Of a stretch of DNA of 64,000 nt, positions 8,110 through 20,436 are shown one piece after another; positions within the stretch are counted from its first letter, which is position 1, and each line of letters begins with the position of its first letter. Origin of the DNA: Jiangella sp. DSM 45060 (GTDB lineage: Bacteria > Actinomycetota > Actinomycetes > Jiangellales > Jiangellaceae); the NCBI RefSeq assembly GCF_900105175.1, contig NZ_LT629771.1, forward strand, positions 1,612,001-1,676,000. The letters are read 5' to 3'. Made by a program: the position numbers and the translations under genes. The notes under the pieces are model-generated. The model ran no database searches. It saw nothing but the letters and a program-made list of their open reading frames with translations, and was not told where the DNA came from.

Positions 8110-9133
8110 ATGGCTGTGCTGGTGGCGGCCGGCGTGGCGTACGCCGTCGCCGGCGGGATGTTGAGCAGCGCGATCACCATCCCCGGCACCCCGACGCAGC
8201 AGGTGACGGACCGGTTGGTTCTCGGGCGTCGTCGAGATGATCACCGTGACGCCGATCCTCGGCGTGATGCTCGGGCTCGCGGTCGGCATCGACTACGCGC
8301 TGTTCATCCTCAACCGGCACCGCCGCCGGCTGCGCGAGGGCATGGAGCTCGCGGAGTCGATCGGCCTCGCGAACGGGACCTCCGGCAACGCCGTCGTCAT
8401 CGCCGGCAGCACCGTCGTCATCGCGCTGGTGGCGCTGAACGTCACCGGCATCGGCTTCCTCGGCCCGATGGGGACGGTCGCCGCGGTCGCCGTCGTCGTG
8501 GCCGTGCCGGCGGGTGCTGCCGCGCCGCGCCCGGCAGCAGGACGCCGCCGCGGCCGCCCGGCCCGACGACGTGCGCCCGATGCGGACGTCGCGCGCGGTG
8601 GCCAGCGCGAACATCGACATCTCCGACCAGCTCGCCGACGCGTTGCCGGTGTACCTGGCTGTGGTGATCGGGCTGTCGCTGCTGATCCTGCTGGTGGGCG
8701 TGCTGTTCGGGCTGGCCATGGACTACCAGCTGTTCCTGGTGTCGGGCATGCGCGAGGCGTACGTGCACGGCGAGCCGGCCCGCCTGGCGGTGGCCCGCAG
8801 CCTGCGGGCCGGCCGGGCCGTTGTGACGGCGGCGGCGATCATCATGATCTCGGTCTTCGGCGGGGTTCGTGTTCTCGCACCTGGCGATGGTCCGGCCGAT
8901 CGGGTTCGGCCTCGCCTTCGGCGTGCTGGTCGACGCGTTCGTCGTGCGCATGACGCTGGTGGCCGGCCCTGATGCACCTGGCCGGGAACGCCGCGTGGTG
9001 GCTGCCGCGCTGGCTCGACCGCCTGCTGCCGAACGCCGACGTCGAGGGCGCGGCCCTGGAGCGCCGGCACGCGCAGCCACCCGAGTCGCCGGTGCCGGCT
9101 CAGGCCGGCCAGGCGGGCGACCGGCCCAGGTAG
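8110..9133 (+). pseudogene. MMPL/RND family transporter remnant, multiply frameshifted and deleted
   Basis: Pieces of an MMPL lipid/drug exporter follow one another in the correct order but in different frames. An N-terminal helix ending in SSAITIPGTP lies at 8110-8215. GLAVGIDYALFILNRHRRRL and following helices start at 8237. From about 8575 comes VGVLFGLAMDYQLFLVSGMREAY. FSHLAMVRPIGFGLAFGVLVDAF lies from 8869, and the C-terminal tail WWLPRWLDRLLPNADVEG ends in a stop at 9131. At least four frame changes are needed, and about half of a normal 700-800 residue protein is missing, including the large extracellular loops. The gene is dead; a functional protein is very unlikely. Confidence 0.85.
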
Positions 9134-9681
9134 GCGACCAGCTGGTCCAGCCGCGACCCTCCCTCCCACGGCACCACCGGCCCGAACGCCGCACCCGGCG
9201 CCAGCCGCACCGGCCCGGTCGGGACGACGGCGGCCACGGCGTGGGCGGCGTCGAGGACGTCGTCGTCGAAGGCGAGGTCGGCGCCGAGCGTCTTCGCGAC
9301 GTCCCAGGAGTGCACCACGTAGTCGACCAGGTGGAAGCCGACGGCCTGCTCGGCGGGGAACGGCTCGGGACGGAACTCGGGCAGCGGGAACCCGCGCTCC
9401 GCCACGCCGTCGGCGGCGAACGCGGCGATGACGTGGTCGGCGGAGTCGAGGTAGGCGCGGACGGGGTCGTCGCCGAGGGACAGCAGCTTCCAGGTGGCGG
9501 GGTCGGCGTCGCCGCGCGAGGCGGCCGCGAAGCCGTAGTGCTGGGTCGTCACGTGCGCCAGCAGGCCGTACAGCGTCCAGCCGAGGCACGGGGTGGGCTT
9601 GGAGAGGTCGGCGGCGGTGGCCGTGGCGACCAGCTCGGCGCTGGCCCGGACCGCCCGGGCGTCGAGGTCGATGATGTGCAT
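9100..9681 (-). CDS. TIGR03086-type metal-binding protein (mycothiol transferase-like, DinB superfamily)
   Basis: A 193-residue protein matching the actinobacterial TIGR03086 group of maleylpyruvate isomerase-like DinB proteins. Probable metal ligands are the His of LLAHVTTQHYGF and the His of VDYVVHSWDVAKTLG. The N-terminal TPCLGWTLYGLLAHV segment is characteristic. The likely role is a mycothiol-dependent transferase or metal-dependent hydrolase; the substrate is unknown. It is convergent with the dead MMPL gene, overlapping its 3' end by 34 bases, and divergent from the MarR gene, which could regulate it. Confidence 0.85.
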   Translation of the reverse strand: MHIIDLDARAVRASAELVATATAADLSKPTPCLGWTLYGLLAHVTTQHYGFAAASRGDADPATWKLLSLGDDPVRAYLDSADHVIAAFAADGVAERGFPLPEFRPEPFPAEQAVGFHLVDYVVHSWDVAKTLGADLAFDDDVLDAAHAVAAVVPTGPVRLAPGAAFGPVVPWEGGSRLDQLVAYLGRSPAWPA

Positions 9682-9732
9682 GAGCTGATCGTACGCCTCT
9701 GCTTATGATCGCGCCATTGGTATTTTCGGAGG

Positions 9733-10230
9733 GTGCCGTCCGACGACCGCCGCGACCTCGCCGCCATGATGTACCCCGTGGTGCGGGCGCTGCTCGCGGT
9801 CGAGCAGCCAGTGCTCGACGCGCACGGCGTCGCCATGTGGGGCTACTCCGTGCTCACCGCGCTCGACCGCACGCCCATCCGCACCCAGGCTGCGCTGGCC
9901 GAGGCCATCGGCGCCGACAAGACCCGCATCATCGGCACGCTCGACGAGTTGCAGGACGCCGGGCTGATCACCCGGACCCCCGACCCCGACGACCGCCGGG
10001 TGCGGCTGCTCGCCATCACCGACGAGGGGCGCCGGGTGCGGCAGGCCATCACCGCCGGCATCCGGTCGCGCGAGGAGCGGCTGCTGTCCCGGCTGCCGGC
10101 CACCGACCGCCGCGGGTTCGTCCGGGCCCTGACGGAGCTGTCGGCACTGCCGCCGGACGAGCTGGCCGACCTCGCCGGCGACGACGGCGACGACAGCGAC
10201 GTCAGTGGCTCGCCGCCGTCGCCAGCCTGA
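9733..10230 (+). CDS. MarR family transcriptional regulator
   Basis: A 165-residue winged-helix regulator. The reading helix lies in TQAALAEAIGADKTRIIGTLDELQDAGLI, followed by the wing TPDPDDRRVRLLAITDEGRR, the most typical MarR signature. The GTG start has GGAGG directly before it. It faces the TIGR03086 gene, with a 51-base intergenic gap, so that gene is a candidate target. Its end overlaps the convergent LysE gene by 29 bases. The C-terminal tail is Asp-rich and probably disordered. Confidence 0.9.
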   Translation: MPSDDRRDLAAMMYPVVRALLAVEQPVLDAHGVAMWGYSVLTALDRTPIRTQAALAEAIGADKTRIIGTLDELQDAGLITRTPDPDDRRVRLLAITDEGRRVRQAITAGIRSREERLLSRLPATDRRGFVRALTELSALPPDELADLAGDDGDDSDVSGSPPSPA

Positions 10231-10828
10231 TCGCCACGGCGGCCAGCAGCACACCGGTCACCTGCTCGATGCGCGCCTTGACGGCCGGACGGCGCAGCCA
10301 GCGGCCCAGCCGGTCGACGACGGCCACGTAGAGGCCGAACCAGGCGAGGTAGAGCAGCGCGAACACCGCCGAGAGCAGCAGCGCCTCGGCCCGCGCCGAG
10401 CCCGCGTCGGCGGACAGGAACTGCGGCAGGAACGTGACGAAGAACAGCGCGACCTTCGGGTTGAGCGCGTTCGACAGGAATCCCTGACGCAGGTGCGCCC
10501 AGCGCCGCGGCGGGGCCGTCGCCACCTCGCCGGCCGCCGAGGGCGAGCGCCGCGACCTCGCCGCCGAACGCAGCAGCTGCACGGCCAGCCACAGCAGGTA
10601 CGCCGCGCCGGCGATCTTCAGCGCGGTGAACGCGGTGGCCGACGCCAGCAGCAGCGCCGACAGCCCCACCGCGGCGGCGGTCGCGTGCACCGCCAGGCCG
10701 AGCACGCCGCCGATCATCGTCAGCAGCCCGCCGGTGCGGCCGCCGACGAGCGCGTTGCGGGTGATGAGGGCCTGGTCGGGGCCCGGCATCATGATCAGCA
10801 CGAGTGCGGCGAGGGCGAAGGTCGTCAT
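10202..10828 (-). CDS. LysE family amino-acid exporter
   Basis: A 208-residue inner-membrane exporter (RhtB/LysE family), predicted to have about six helices. It carries the family hallmark MMPGPDQALITRNAL near the N-terminus and the later SNALNPKVALFFVTFLPQF. Members export basic or branched amino acids, homoserine or related metabolites. A longer form from a TTG at 10864 is possible, but the ATG at 10828 fits the family N-terminus better. It is divergent from a LysR regulator, a common arrangement for controlled LysE exporters. Confidence 0.9.
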   Translation of the reverse strand: MTTFALAALVLIMMPGPDQALITRNALVGGRTGGLLTMIGGVLGLAVHATAAAVGLSALLLASATAFTALKIAGAAYLLWLAVQLLRSAARSRRSPSAAGEVATAPPRRWAHLRQGFLSNALNPKVALFFVTFLPQFLSADAGSARAEALLLSAVFALLYLAWFGLYVAVVDRLGRWLRRPAVKARIEQVTGVLLAAVAIRLATAASH

Positions 10829-10902
10829 GGAAGAAGCGTGCCCGGCCAGCACAGATAGGTCCAATGCCAGTTTCCGTGCTGACCCATGAGTAGGCTCTAT
10901 GA

Positions 10903-14075
<3,173 letters not shown>

Positions 14076-14087
14076 GCCGGGCCGCCG

Positions 14088-14879
14088 TCACCTCCCGTAG
14101 AGCCGCGCGGTGAGCGGGGCGAACACGGCGGTGACGGCGGCGGCCTCGGCCAGGGCGAGCGCGACCTCGCGCCCGGCCGGGTCGCCGTACAGCAACGCCC
14201 GCACCGCGTCGACCAGGTGCGAGACCGGGTTGACGTCCACGAACGCGGCCACGGCGCCGGGCAGCGTGGCGGGGTCGACGAACACGTTGCTGACGAAGAC
14301 CAGCAGGAACACCGCCATCATCCCGATGCCCTGCACGGCGCCGGCGTTGCGCACCGCCAGGCCGAGCGTCGTGAACAGCCACGACAGCGCGAACGCGAAC
14401 ACGACGACGAGCAGCGCGGCCGCCAGCACGCCGAGCACGCCGCCGCCGGCGTCGAAGCCGAGCAGCAGCCCGGTCACGACGATGATCGCGGCCGTCGCGG
14501 CGTACCGGACGGAGTCGGCCAGCACGGCGCCGACCAGCGGCGCGGCCCGCCAGCCGGGCAGTGAGCGGAACCGGTCGACGACGCCGGAGGAGCGGTCGGC
14601 CTGCAGCGTGACGCCGGACTGGACGGCGGTGAGCAGCACGCCCATCACCAAGATGCCGGGCAGCAGGAACTGCAGGTAGTCGCCGGTCGTGCCGGAGATC
14701 GCGCCGCCGAACACGTAGGTGAACATGACCAGCAGCAGGATCGGGCCGATGGTGACGTCGACCAGCTGCTCGGGCACACGGCGCAGCTTGAGCAGGCCGC
14801 GCCGGGCGTAGGCGGCGGTGGTGGCGACGGCGCCCGCCCGGTGCGGGCGCGGGCCGCCGGTGAGCGACTCGATGGTCAC
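14088..14879 (-). CDS. ABC-2 type exporter permease (DrrB-like)
   Basis: A 263-residue membrane protein with about six helices and the ABC2 fold of daunorubicin-resistance permeases ([24 protein letters not shown] and [24 protein letters not shown]). The GTG start overlaps the stop of the ATPase gene as GTGA, with GGAGGT six bases upstream, so the two are translationally coupled. The open frame continues upstream without a stop, but only this start fits the family. With the ATPase it probably exports a hydrophobic compound or antibiotic. Confidence 0.9.
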   Translation of the reverse strand: MTIESLTGGPRPHRAGAVATTAAYARRGLLKLRRVPEQLVDVTIGPILLLVMFTYVFGGAISGTTGDYLQFLLPGILVMGVLLTAVQSGVTLQADRSSGVVDRFRSLPGWRAAPLVGAVLADSVRYAATAAIIVVTGLLLGFDAGGGVLGVLAAALLVVVFAFALSWLFTTLGLAVRNAGAVQGIGMMAVFLLVFVSNVFVDPATLPGAVAAFVDVNPVSHLVDAVRALLYGDPAGREVALALAEAAAVTAVFAPLTARLYGR

Positions 14880-15820
14880 GACGACACCTCCTGGCGTGCG
14901 GTGAGAGCGAGGAACACCTCGTCGAGGCTGGGCCGGTCGAGCGAGAAGCCGGTCACGGGAGCGTGCCGGCGGGTCAGCTCGGCGAGGATCGCCGTCGCGC
15001 GCTCCGGGTCGTCGACGGGCGCGGTGAGCGCGCCGCTGCCCGGCTCGTGCACGACGTCCAGGCCGAACGACGAGCGCAGTGTGTCCGCTGCGGCGGCCGC
15101 GGTGCCGCCGTCGTCGAACCGGACGTGCAGCCGGGCGGCGCCGACGGACGCCTTCAGCTCGCCCGGCGTGCCCTCGGCGACCACCCGTCCGTCGTCGACG
15201 ACGGCGACCCGGGCGGCCAGCGCGTCGGCCTCCTCGAGGTACTGCGTGGTCAGCAGGATGGTGGTGCCCTGCGCGGCCAGCGCCCGGACGATGCGCCACA
15301 CGTCGGCGCGGCTGCGCGGGTCGAGGCCGGTGGTCGGCTCGTCCAGCACCAGCAGGTCGGGGGTGACGACGATGCTGGCGGCGATGTCGAGCCGGCGCCG
15401 CATGCCGCCGGAGTACTGCTTGACCGGACGGCCGGCGGCGCCGGCGAGGTCGAACGCGGCCAGCAGCTCGGCGGCCCGCTCGCGCGCGGCCCGGCCGGTG
15501 TGGCCGAGCAGCCGGCCGATCAGCGTCAGGTTCTCCGGCCCGGTGAGGTCCTGGTCGACCGACGCGTACTGCCCGGTCAGCGACAGCCGGGACCGGACGG
15601 CGTCGGCCTCGCGCCGCACGTCGTGGCCGAGCACCCGGGCCTCGCCCTCGTCGGCGGCGAGCAGGGTCGCGAGCACCCGGACGGCGGTCGTCTTGCCGGC
15701 GCCGTTCGGGCCCAGCAGCCCGTAGACCACGCCGCGCTCGACCGTCAGGTCCAGACCGTCGAGCGCGCTGACCTCGCCGAATCGCTTGCGCAGCCCGGCG
15801 GTCTCGATGGCGAGCGTCAT
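14876..15820 (-). CDS. ABC exporter ATP-binding protein (DrrA-like)
   Basis: A 314-residue ATPase. Walker A is GPNGAGKTT, the signature is [13 protein letters not shown], Walker B is [13 protein letters not shown] and the switch His-like position is [13 protein letters not shown]-terminal DrrA extension follows residue 225. The start [10 protein letters not shown] is supported by GAGGAGG six bases upstream; an upstream ATG at 15868 lies inside the operator-like repeat and is rejected. It forms a two-gene exporter operon with the permease. Confidence 0.93.
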   Translation of the reverse strand: MTLAIETAGLRKRFGEVSALDGLDLTVERGVVYGLLGPNGAGKTTAVRVLATLLAADEGEARVLGHDVRREADAVRSRLSLTGQYASVDQDLTGPENLTLIGRLLGHTGRAARERAAELLAAFDLAGAAGRPVKQYSGGMRRRLDIAASIVVTPDLLVLDEPTTGLDPRSRADVWRIVRALAAQGTTILLTTQYLEEADALAARVAVVDDGRVVAEGTPGELKASVGAARLHVRFDDGGTAAAAADTLRSSFGLDVVHEPGSGALTAPVDDPERATAILAELTRRHAPVTGFSLDRPSLDEVFLALTARQEVSS

Positions 15821-15850
15821 GGCATGCCTCCTCGGTTGGTAACTATCATC

Positions 15851-15871
15851 ATAGTGAAGTAGCTTCACTAT
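15851..15871. promoter_or_regulatory. Inverted repeat operator of the DrrAB-type exporter
   Basis: The arms ATAGTGAAG and CTTCACTAT are exact reverse complements with a 3-base spacer. The repeat lies 30 bases upstream of the ATPase start in a locally A/T-rich stretch. It looks like a dimeric repressor site, but no regulator gene adjoins the exporter, so the cognate factor would act in trans. The divergent LapA-domain gene starts 92 bases further on. Confidence 0.65.
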
Positions 15872-15963
15872 ATCGTGCGGGCGATCCGGCGAAACGGCTG
15901 CTGGGAGGGGTGCGGGTGGCTAGTGTGACGAGTGTCACTGTGGTGACCAGGGGAGGTGATCGC

Positions 15964-16332
15964 ATGACCACGCCCGACGACGACCGCCCGGCCGGCACGG
16001 CCCCGCCCGCGGCCGGCGAGGCGCCCACCGGCGACGCGACCGGCGGCGAGGCGCCGACCGGCGGCCGGCACGGCAAGCGCGGCGGTGAGCCGCCCCGGTC
16101 GCGCACCGGCGCGGTCTGGGTCGGCATCTGCGTCACGGTGCTGGTGCTCGGCCTGCTGATCGTGTTCATCGCGCAGAACACCGAGACCGTCGACGTCACG
16201 TTCCTCTGGATGAACGGCACCGTGCCGCTCGCCGTCGCGCTGCTGATCGCGGCCGCGGGCGCCGGGCTGCTGGCGGCGATCGTCGGCACCATCCGCATCG
16301 CACAGTTGCGCCGCCTCAGCCGCCGGGGCTGA
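15964..16332 (+). CDS. LapA-domain (DUF1049) membrane protein
   Basis: A 122-residue protein. The first 55 residues are hydrophilic, Pro/Gly/Thr-rich and contain near-repeats of GEAPTGD/GEAPTGG, so they are probably disordered. Two membrane helices follow (about 65-85 and 95-118), with the LapA core LIVFIAQNTETVDVTFLWMN between them. The ribosome site GGAGGTGAT is near perfect. LapA-domain proteins are linked to lipopolysaccharide assembly in proteobacteria; in actinomycetes their role is unknown. Confidence 0.85.
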   Translation: MTTPDDDRPAGTAPPAAGEAPTGDATGGEAPTGGRHGKRGGEPPRSRTGAVWVGICVTVLVLGLLIVFIAQNTETVDVTFLWMNGTVPLAVALLIAAAGAGLLAAIVGTIRIAQLRRLSRRG

Positions 16333-16336
16333 CCGG

Positions 16337-16375
16337 CGGCGACGCCGTCACGACGCCGGGACGAAGGCGTCGCCG
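16337..16375 (+). terminator. Hairpin after the LapA-domain gene, possible terminator
   Basis: The arms CGGCGACGCC (16337-16346) and GGCGTCGCCG (16366-16375) are exact reverse complements with a 19-base loop, starting 4 bases after the stop codon. There is no T-run, which is common for actinobacterial terminators. It could also shape the leader of the next gene. Confidence 0.4.
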
Positions 16376-16416
16376 GTCCACGCTGGGCGTCCGCCCGTCG
16401 CCACGAGGAGGACGCC

Positions 16417-17364
16417 ATGACCGTTCGCTGGATTCTCGCCTTCGACGCCTCATGCGGCACCTGCCGCGAGATCTCGGCCGCCGTCGCCCGGGCCGCCGAG
16501 GACCGGCTCGAGGTGCTGCCGCTGCGTCACCCCGACGTCGAGGGCTGGCGGCGGCGGGCCGGCGATCCGGAGTGGGCGCCGACGCTCTTGCGCGTCGACG
16601 GCGACGAGGTGCGCGCGTGGACCGGCGCCCGGCTGGCCGTCCCGCTGGCCCGCCGGCTGGGCCCGCGCACGTCGGCAGCGGTGCTGCGCGCGCTGGGCCG
16701 CTTGCGCCGCGAGGCGGCGGGGCGCCCGCTGGACCGCTCGGGCACCCTCGACCGCGCCGGGTTCCTGCGGCTCGGCGCCGGCGCTGTGGTCGCGGCCGGC
16801 ATGGTCTTCGCCGGCCGGACGCCCGCGTTCGCCGAGCGCACCTGCACGGCCGCGCAGGCCTGGGTCGACGCGCACCGCGACGCACTCCCGGCCGGCTACG
16901 ACGCGTTCGGCGCCTACCCGATGGCGTACCGGCGGGCCATCTACGCCGCGCACCCGGCCGCGGTCCGCAGCGCGCTCTGGACGGAGCACGTGACCCGGTT
17001 CGATGCGGCCCGGTCCGAGGTGACGGTGAGGCAGCGTGCGGTGCTCGACGCCGCCGCCGCGGTCGCCGCCGGCCCGACGATGCACGAGCCGGCCGCTCGC
17101 CCCGACGACGCCCTGCGCGACCTGCACGACGACGCCGTCGCGGCGTTCGGCGAGGCCGGCGCCTACGCCCTGCTGGGCACGCTCGGGCCGGACGACGGCA
17201 GCGCGGTGCTCGCGGCCCGGGCGCCGGACTGCGACTGCGCCACGGAATCGGTCTTCTGCCACGGCTTCCCCTGCCGCCGCGGCATGTGGAACTGCAACAC
17301 GTCCGAGTTCGGCTGCGGCGACTTCTGGTTCTTCCGCTGCGACGGCATGTGCCTCACCGACTGA
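16417..17364 (+). CDS. Thioredoxin-like / bacteriocin fulvocin C-related fusion protein with 8-Cys tail
   Basis: A 315-residue protein in three parts. Residues 1-82 look thioredoxin-like, with C13-G-T-C16 after a short beta strand. Residues 112-139 form one hydrophobic segment (FLRLGAGAVVAAGMVFAG) ending in a signal-peptidase-like AFA|E; the preceding LDRAGF only partly resembles a Tat motif. The rest resembles the fulvocin C-related family (YPMAYRRAIYAAHPAAVRSALW) and ends in eight cysteines at 272, 274, 281, 286, 293, 300, 308 and 312. Inferred topology: a cytoplasmic redox domain, with an exported Cys-rich tail that may form four disulfides. GAGGAGG supports the start. No modification, immunity or transporter gene is adjacent. 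Confidence 0.75.
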   Translation: MTVRWILAFDASCGTCREISAAVARAAEDRLEVLPLRHPDVEGWRRRAGDPEWAPTLLRVDGDEVRAWTGARLAVPLARRLGPRTSAAVLRALGRLRREAAGRPLDRSGTLDRAGFLRLGAGAVVAAGMVFAGRTPAFAERTCTAAQAWVDAHRDALPAGYDAFGAYPMAYRRAIYAAHPAAVRSALWTEHVTRFDAARSEVTVRQRAVLDAAAAVAAGPTMHEPAARPDDALRDLHDDAVAAFGEAGAYALLGTLGPDDGSAVLAARAPDCDCATESVFCHGFPCRRGMWNCNTSEFGCGDFWFFRCDGMCLTD

Positions 17365-17374
17365 CCTGCGCCGC

Positions 17375-18367
17375 TCAGGTGCGCAGCGTCCGGCTCGGCG
17401 ACTGCCCGAACTGCTGCCGGTAGTCCATGGCGAACCGGCCCGGCTTCGCGAACCCCCACGACGCGGCGACGGCGGCCACGGTCGCGCCGGACGTGGGGTC
17501 GGCGGCCTGCAGCTCCCGGTGCGCGCGCTCGAGCCGCACGCGGCGCAGGTACGCCAGCGGCGTCGTGCCCAGGTGCCGGGCGAACGCGTACTGCAGTGCG
17601 CGGGCCCCGATGCCGGCGGCCCTCGCGATGTCCGCCAGCGTGATCGGCGCGGCGGCATTCGTCTCGATGTACGCCGCCGCCCGGCGCACGGCCCGCGGCG
17701 CGACGTAGCCCGGGCCGGGGGAGTGGGCGACGGTCATCGTCGTGTTCGGGAAGGTGGCCAGCGCCGCGGCCGCCGCACTGCGCACCAGCTCCTCGGCGAC
17801 CAGGGGGTGCGCCGCCGCGGAGTCGTCGGCCATCAGCTCGCGCCCGACCACCGCGCACACGTTGCGGAAGTACTGGCCCAGTCGCGGCGTCACCGGCGAC
17901 ATCGACTCGAACCGCAGGTCGGCGGGGTCGATGCCGAACCGTTCGGCGGCGAGGTCGGCGGCGCACGACACCGGCAGCCGCAGGATCCCGGCGTCGAGGT
18001 CGGTCCACCGGGCGGTCACCGGCGTGCCGGGCGGGAACAGCACGGAGTCGCCGGCGACGGCGTGGCGCTCCTCGCCGCCGGCGGACGCCGTGAACCTGCC
18101 GTGCACGACGGACATCGCGAACAGGTAGCCGAACGGCTCGGTGGCGGTGCGGAAGTTGACGGTGACGTGGACGCGGTCGGCGCCGAGCGGGCCGGCGCGG
18201 ACCGCCGCACGTGCCGACACCACGCGGAACTCCGTCCCCGCGTGGTCGCGGCCGAGGCGCGGCTGGTGGCCGACGTACAGCCGGCGGATCACCTCGGCCG
18301 ACTCGTTCATGGTGCGCGCGACCACCACGGAGCGTTCGATCGGCACCGTCGCGGCGTCGTTCCCCAT
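17375..18367 (-). CDS. AraC family transcriptional regulator
   Basis: A 330-residue regulator with a cupin-like N-terminal sensor domain (about 40-200, VAGDSVLFPPGTPVTARW). A C-terminal double HTH at about 225-325 includes ITLADIARAAGIGARALQYAF and GATVAAVAASWGFAKPGRFAMDYRQQFG. The start MGNDAATVP has GGGGGT just upstream; a longer form from 18412 is possible. It is convergent with the fulvocin-related gene, 10 bases apart. The target is unknown; it may control itself through the hairpin at 18427. Confidence 0.9.
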   Translation of the reverse strand: MGNDAATVPIERSVVVARTMNESAEVIRRLYVGHQPRLGRDHAGTEFRVVSARAAVRAGPLGADRVHVTVNFRTATEPFGYLFAMSVVHGRFTASAGGEERHAVAGDSVLFPPGTPVTARWTDLDAGILRLPVSCAADLAAERFGIDPADLRFESMSPVTPRLGQYFRNVCAVVGRELMADDSAAAHPLVAEELVRSAAAAALATFPNTTMTVAHSPGPGYVAPRAVRRAAAYIETNAAAPITLADIARAAGIGARALQYAFARHLGTTPLAYLRRVRLERAHRELQAADPTSGATVAAVAASWGFAKPGRFAMDYRQQFGQSPSRTLRT

Positions 18368-18718
18368 GGGCACCCCCGGGTCTGCCCGGCTCTGCTGGCC
18401 CAGCGTACGCACGATCTGCCCGGAAAGCGCAAGGTTGCGCCGTCTTCCTGTTCCGGCGGTGACCGCCGCGGTTTACGGTGCCGTAGCGGCAGTGCGAGGA
18501 GTCGGGGGAATCACGCACCCGCCGCCCGTGACCCGGGTCCATTCGAGAGGCATCCCGGGTCTCCGTCCCCCGGTCGCGCGGCGCGAGAGCCGGACCAGGG
18601 CCGCGGCCGGGGGCTCACGGACCCCGCCGCCGGGACGTCGTCATCCCGCCCACAGGTGCCCGGCGGCGGCCCGTTGCGCCGCGGAAATAGTTGACATGTC
18701 ATCCATGTTGTCGACGGC
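18368..18718. other. Intergenic region between araC-type regulator and LLM gene
   Basis: No convincing gene is seen in these 351 bases. It holds a perfect 6-2-6 palindrome (GCGCAA-GG-TTGCGC, 18427-18440), 60 bases before the regulator start, and a promoter-like TTGACA at 18691. The latter overlaps the palindrome TGACATGTCA (18692-18701), 18 bases before the LLM gene start. Confidence 0.5.
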
Positions 18719-19753
18719 ATGAATGACATCGCGTTCGGACTGGACACCTTCGGTGACGTGCCGGAGGGCGACGACGGCGTGCCCGTCAGCCACGCGGCGG
18801 CGATCCGCCAGGTCGTCGAGGAGGCGGTCCTGGCCGACGACCTCGGCGTCGACGCGATCGCGCTGGGCGAGCACCACCGTCCCGACTACTCGATCTCCAC
18901 GCCGGAGACGGTGCTGGCCGCCATCGCCGCGCGCACGTCCTCCATCCGGCTCGGATCCGGCGTGACGGTGCTGAGCTCGGACGACCCGGTCCGGGTGTTC
19001 CAGCGCTTCGCCACCGTCGACGCGCTCTCCAGCGGCCGGGCCGAGGTGATCCTGGGCCGCGGCTCGTTCACCGAGTCGTTCCCGCTGTTCGGCTACGACC
19101 TCGCCGACTACGACCAGCTGTTCGAGGAGAAGCTGCAGCTGTTCACGCAATTGCTGGACGAGAAGCCGGTGACCTGGAGCGGCACGATGCGGGCCGGGCT
19201 GGAGAACGCCGACGTGTACCCGAAGACCGAGTCGGGCCGGCTGACGACCTGGGTCGGCGTGGGCGGAACCCCGCAGTCCGTCGTCCGCACCGCCTACTAC
19301 GGCCTGCCGCTCATGCTCGCGATCATCGGCGGCGCGCCGGACCGGTTCGCGCCCTACCTCGACCTCTACCGGCGCGCGGCCGGCCAGTTCGGCACCGTCG
19401 CGCACCCCGCCGGCATGCACTCGCCGGGCTTCGTCGCCGACACCGACGAGCAGGCCCGGGAGGTCTACTACCCGCGGTACAAGGTGAACCGCGACCGCAT
19501 CGGCCGCGAGCGCGGCTGGCCGCCGATCACGCCGCGCGAGTTCGAGCACGAGATCGAGCACGGCTCGCTCTACGTCGGCTCGCCGGAGACGGTCGCCCGC
19601 AAGATCGCCGGCGCCGTCCAGACGCTCGACGTCGGCCGGTTCGACCTCATCTACACCGCCGGATCGCAGCCGGTCAGCGCGCGGCTGCGCGCCGTCGAGC
19701 TGTACGGGTCGAAGGTCGTCCCGATGGTCCGCGACCTGGTGGCCGGCTCGTGA
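18719..19753 (+). CDS. LLM class flavin-dependent oxidoreductase
   Basis: A 344-residue luciferase-like TIM-barrel oxidoreductase. Typical segments are [43 protein letters not shown] and the late [11 protein letters not shown]. It probably uses FMN (or F420) to oxidise an unidentified substrate. Its stop overlaps the next gene as GTGA, giving a three-gene operon with an F420-reductase-like protein and a membrane protein. A TTGACA promoter element and the palindrome TGACATGTCA precede it. Confidence 0.9.
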   Translation: MNDIAFGLDTFGDVPEGDDGVPVSHAAAIRQVVEEAVLADDLGVDAIALGEHHRPDYSISTPETVLAAIAARTSSIRLGSGVTVLSSDDPVRVFQRFATVDALSSGRAEVILGRGSFTESFPLFGYDLADYDQLFEEKLQLFTQLLDEKPVTWSGTMRAGLENADVYPKTESGRLTTWVGVGGTPQSVVRTAYYGLPLMLAIIGGAPDRFAPYLDLYRRAAGQFGTVAHPAGMHSPGFVADTDEQAREVYYPRYKVNRDRIGRERGWPPITPREFEHEIEHGSLYVGSPETVARKIAGAVQTLDVGRFDLIYTAGSQPVSARLRAVELYGSKVVPMVRDLVAGS

Positions 19754-20436
19754 CGACCATGGGCATCCTGGGCGCCGGCAAGGTCGGCACCGTCCTGGCC
19801 CGGCTCGCCGTCGCCGCCGGGTACCGGGTGCTGATCGCCGGCTCGGGCGCGGCCGACCGGATCGCGCTGATCGTCGACGTCGTCACGCCCGGCGCGGTCG
19901 CCGTCACCGCGGCATCCGCCGCCGAGCAGGCCGACGTCGTCGTGCTGGCGCTGCCGCTGGGGAGGTACCGGACGATCCCGGCCGGGGCGCTGCGCGGCAA
20001 GCTCGTGCTCGACGCGATGAACTACTGGTGGGAGGTCGACGGCGGCCGCGACGACCTCACCGACCCGCGGACGTCGTCCAGCGAGCTCGTGCGGGCGTTC
20101 CTGCCGGAGGCGCGGGTCGTCAAGGCGTTCAACCACATGGGCTACCACGACCTCGAGGACGGCGCGCGGCCCGCCGGGGCGCCGGACCGCAAGGCCATCG
20201 CCGTCGCGGGCGACGACCCCGCCGACGTCGAGCAGGCCGCGGCGATCGTCGACGCGCTCGGCTTCGACCCGGTCGTCGCCGGGCCGCTGGCCGAGGGCGT
20301 GCGGATGGAGCCGTTCACCCCCGTCTTCGGCGCGAATGTCGACGCGGCCGAGCTGCGGGCGCTGCTGGACGACTTCCCGGCGTCGCCGCGCGGACGCGAG
20401 GTGGCCGCCGCCCGCGCCGCTACGCTGGCACGATGA
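19750..20436 (+). CDS. NADPH-dependent F420 reductase-like protein (NAD(P)-binding)
   Basis: A 228-residue Rossmann protein beginning [21 protein letters not shown], with the [11 protein letters not shown] and [16 protein letters not shown] segments of the F420-oxidoreductase group. Members pass hydride between NADPH and F420 or act on related substrates. The GTG start overlaps the LLM stop (GTGA), and its own stop overlaps the next ATG (ATGA). Pairing with an LLM enzyme suggests that it supplies reduced cofactor, which is inference. Confidence 0.85.
   Translation: MTTMGILGAGKVGTVLARLAVAAGYRVLIAGSGAADRIALIVDVVTPGAVAVTAASAAEQADVVVLALPLGRYRTIPAGALRGKLVLDAMNYWWEVDGGRDDLTDPRTSSSELVRAFLPEARVVKAFNHMGYHDLEDGARPAGAPDRKAIAVAGDDPADVEQAAAIVDALGFDPVVAGPLAEGVRMEPFTPVFGANVDAAELRALLDDFPASPRGREVAAARAATLAR

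Noticed and set aside
6234..8189. 651-codon minus-strand open frame opposite the polymerase gene
   Set aside because: No recognisable domain; third-position bias belongs to the plus-strand polymerase.
14880..15299. N-terminal extension of the exporter permease into the ATPase gene
   Set aside because: The extension has no family match, and a GTG with a strong ribosome site exists exactly at the ATPase stop.
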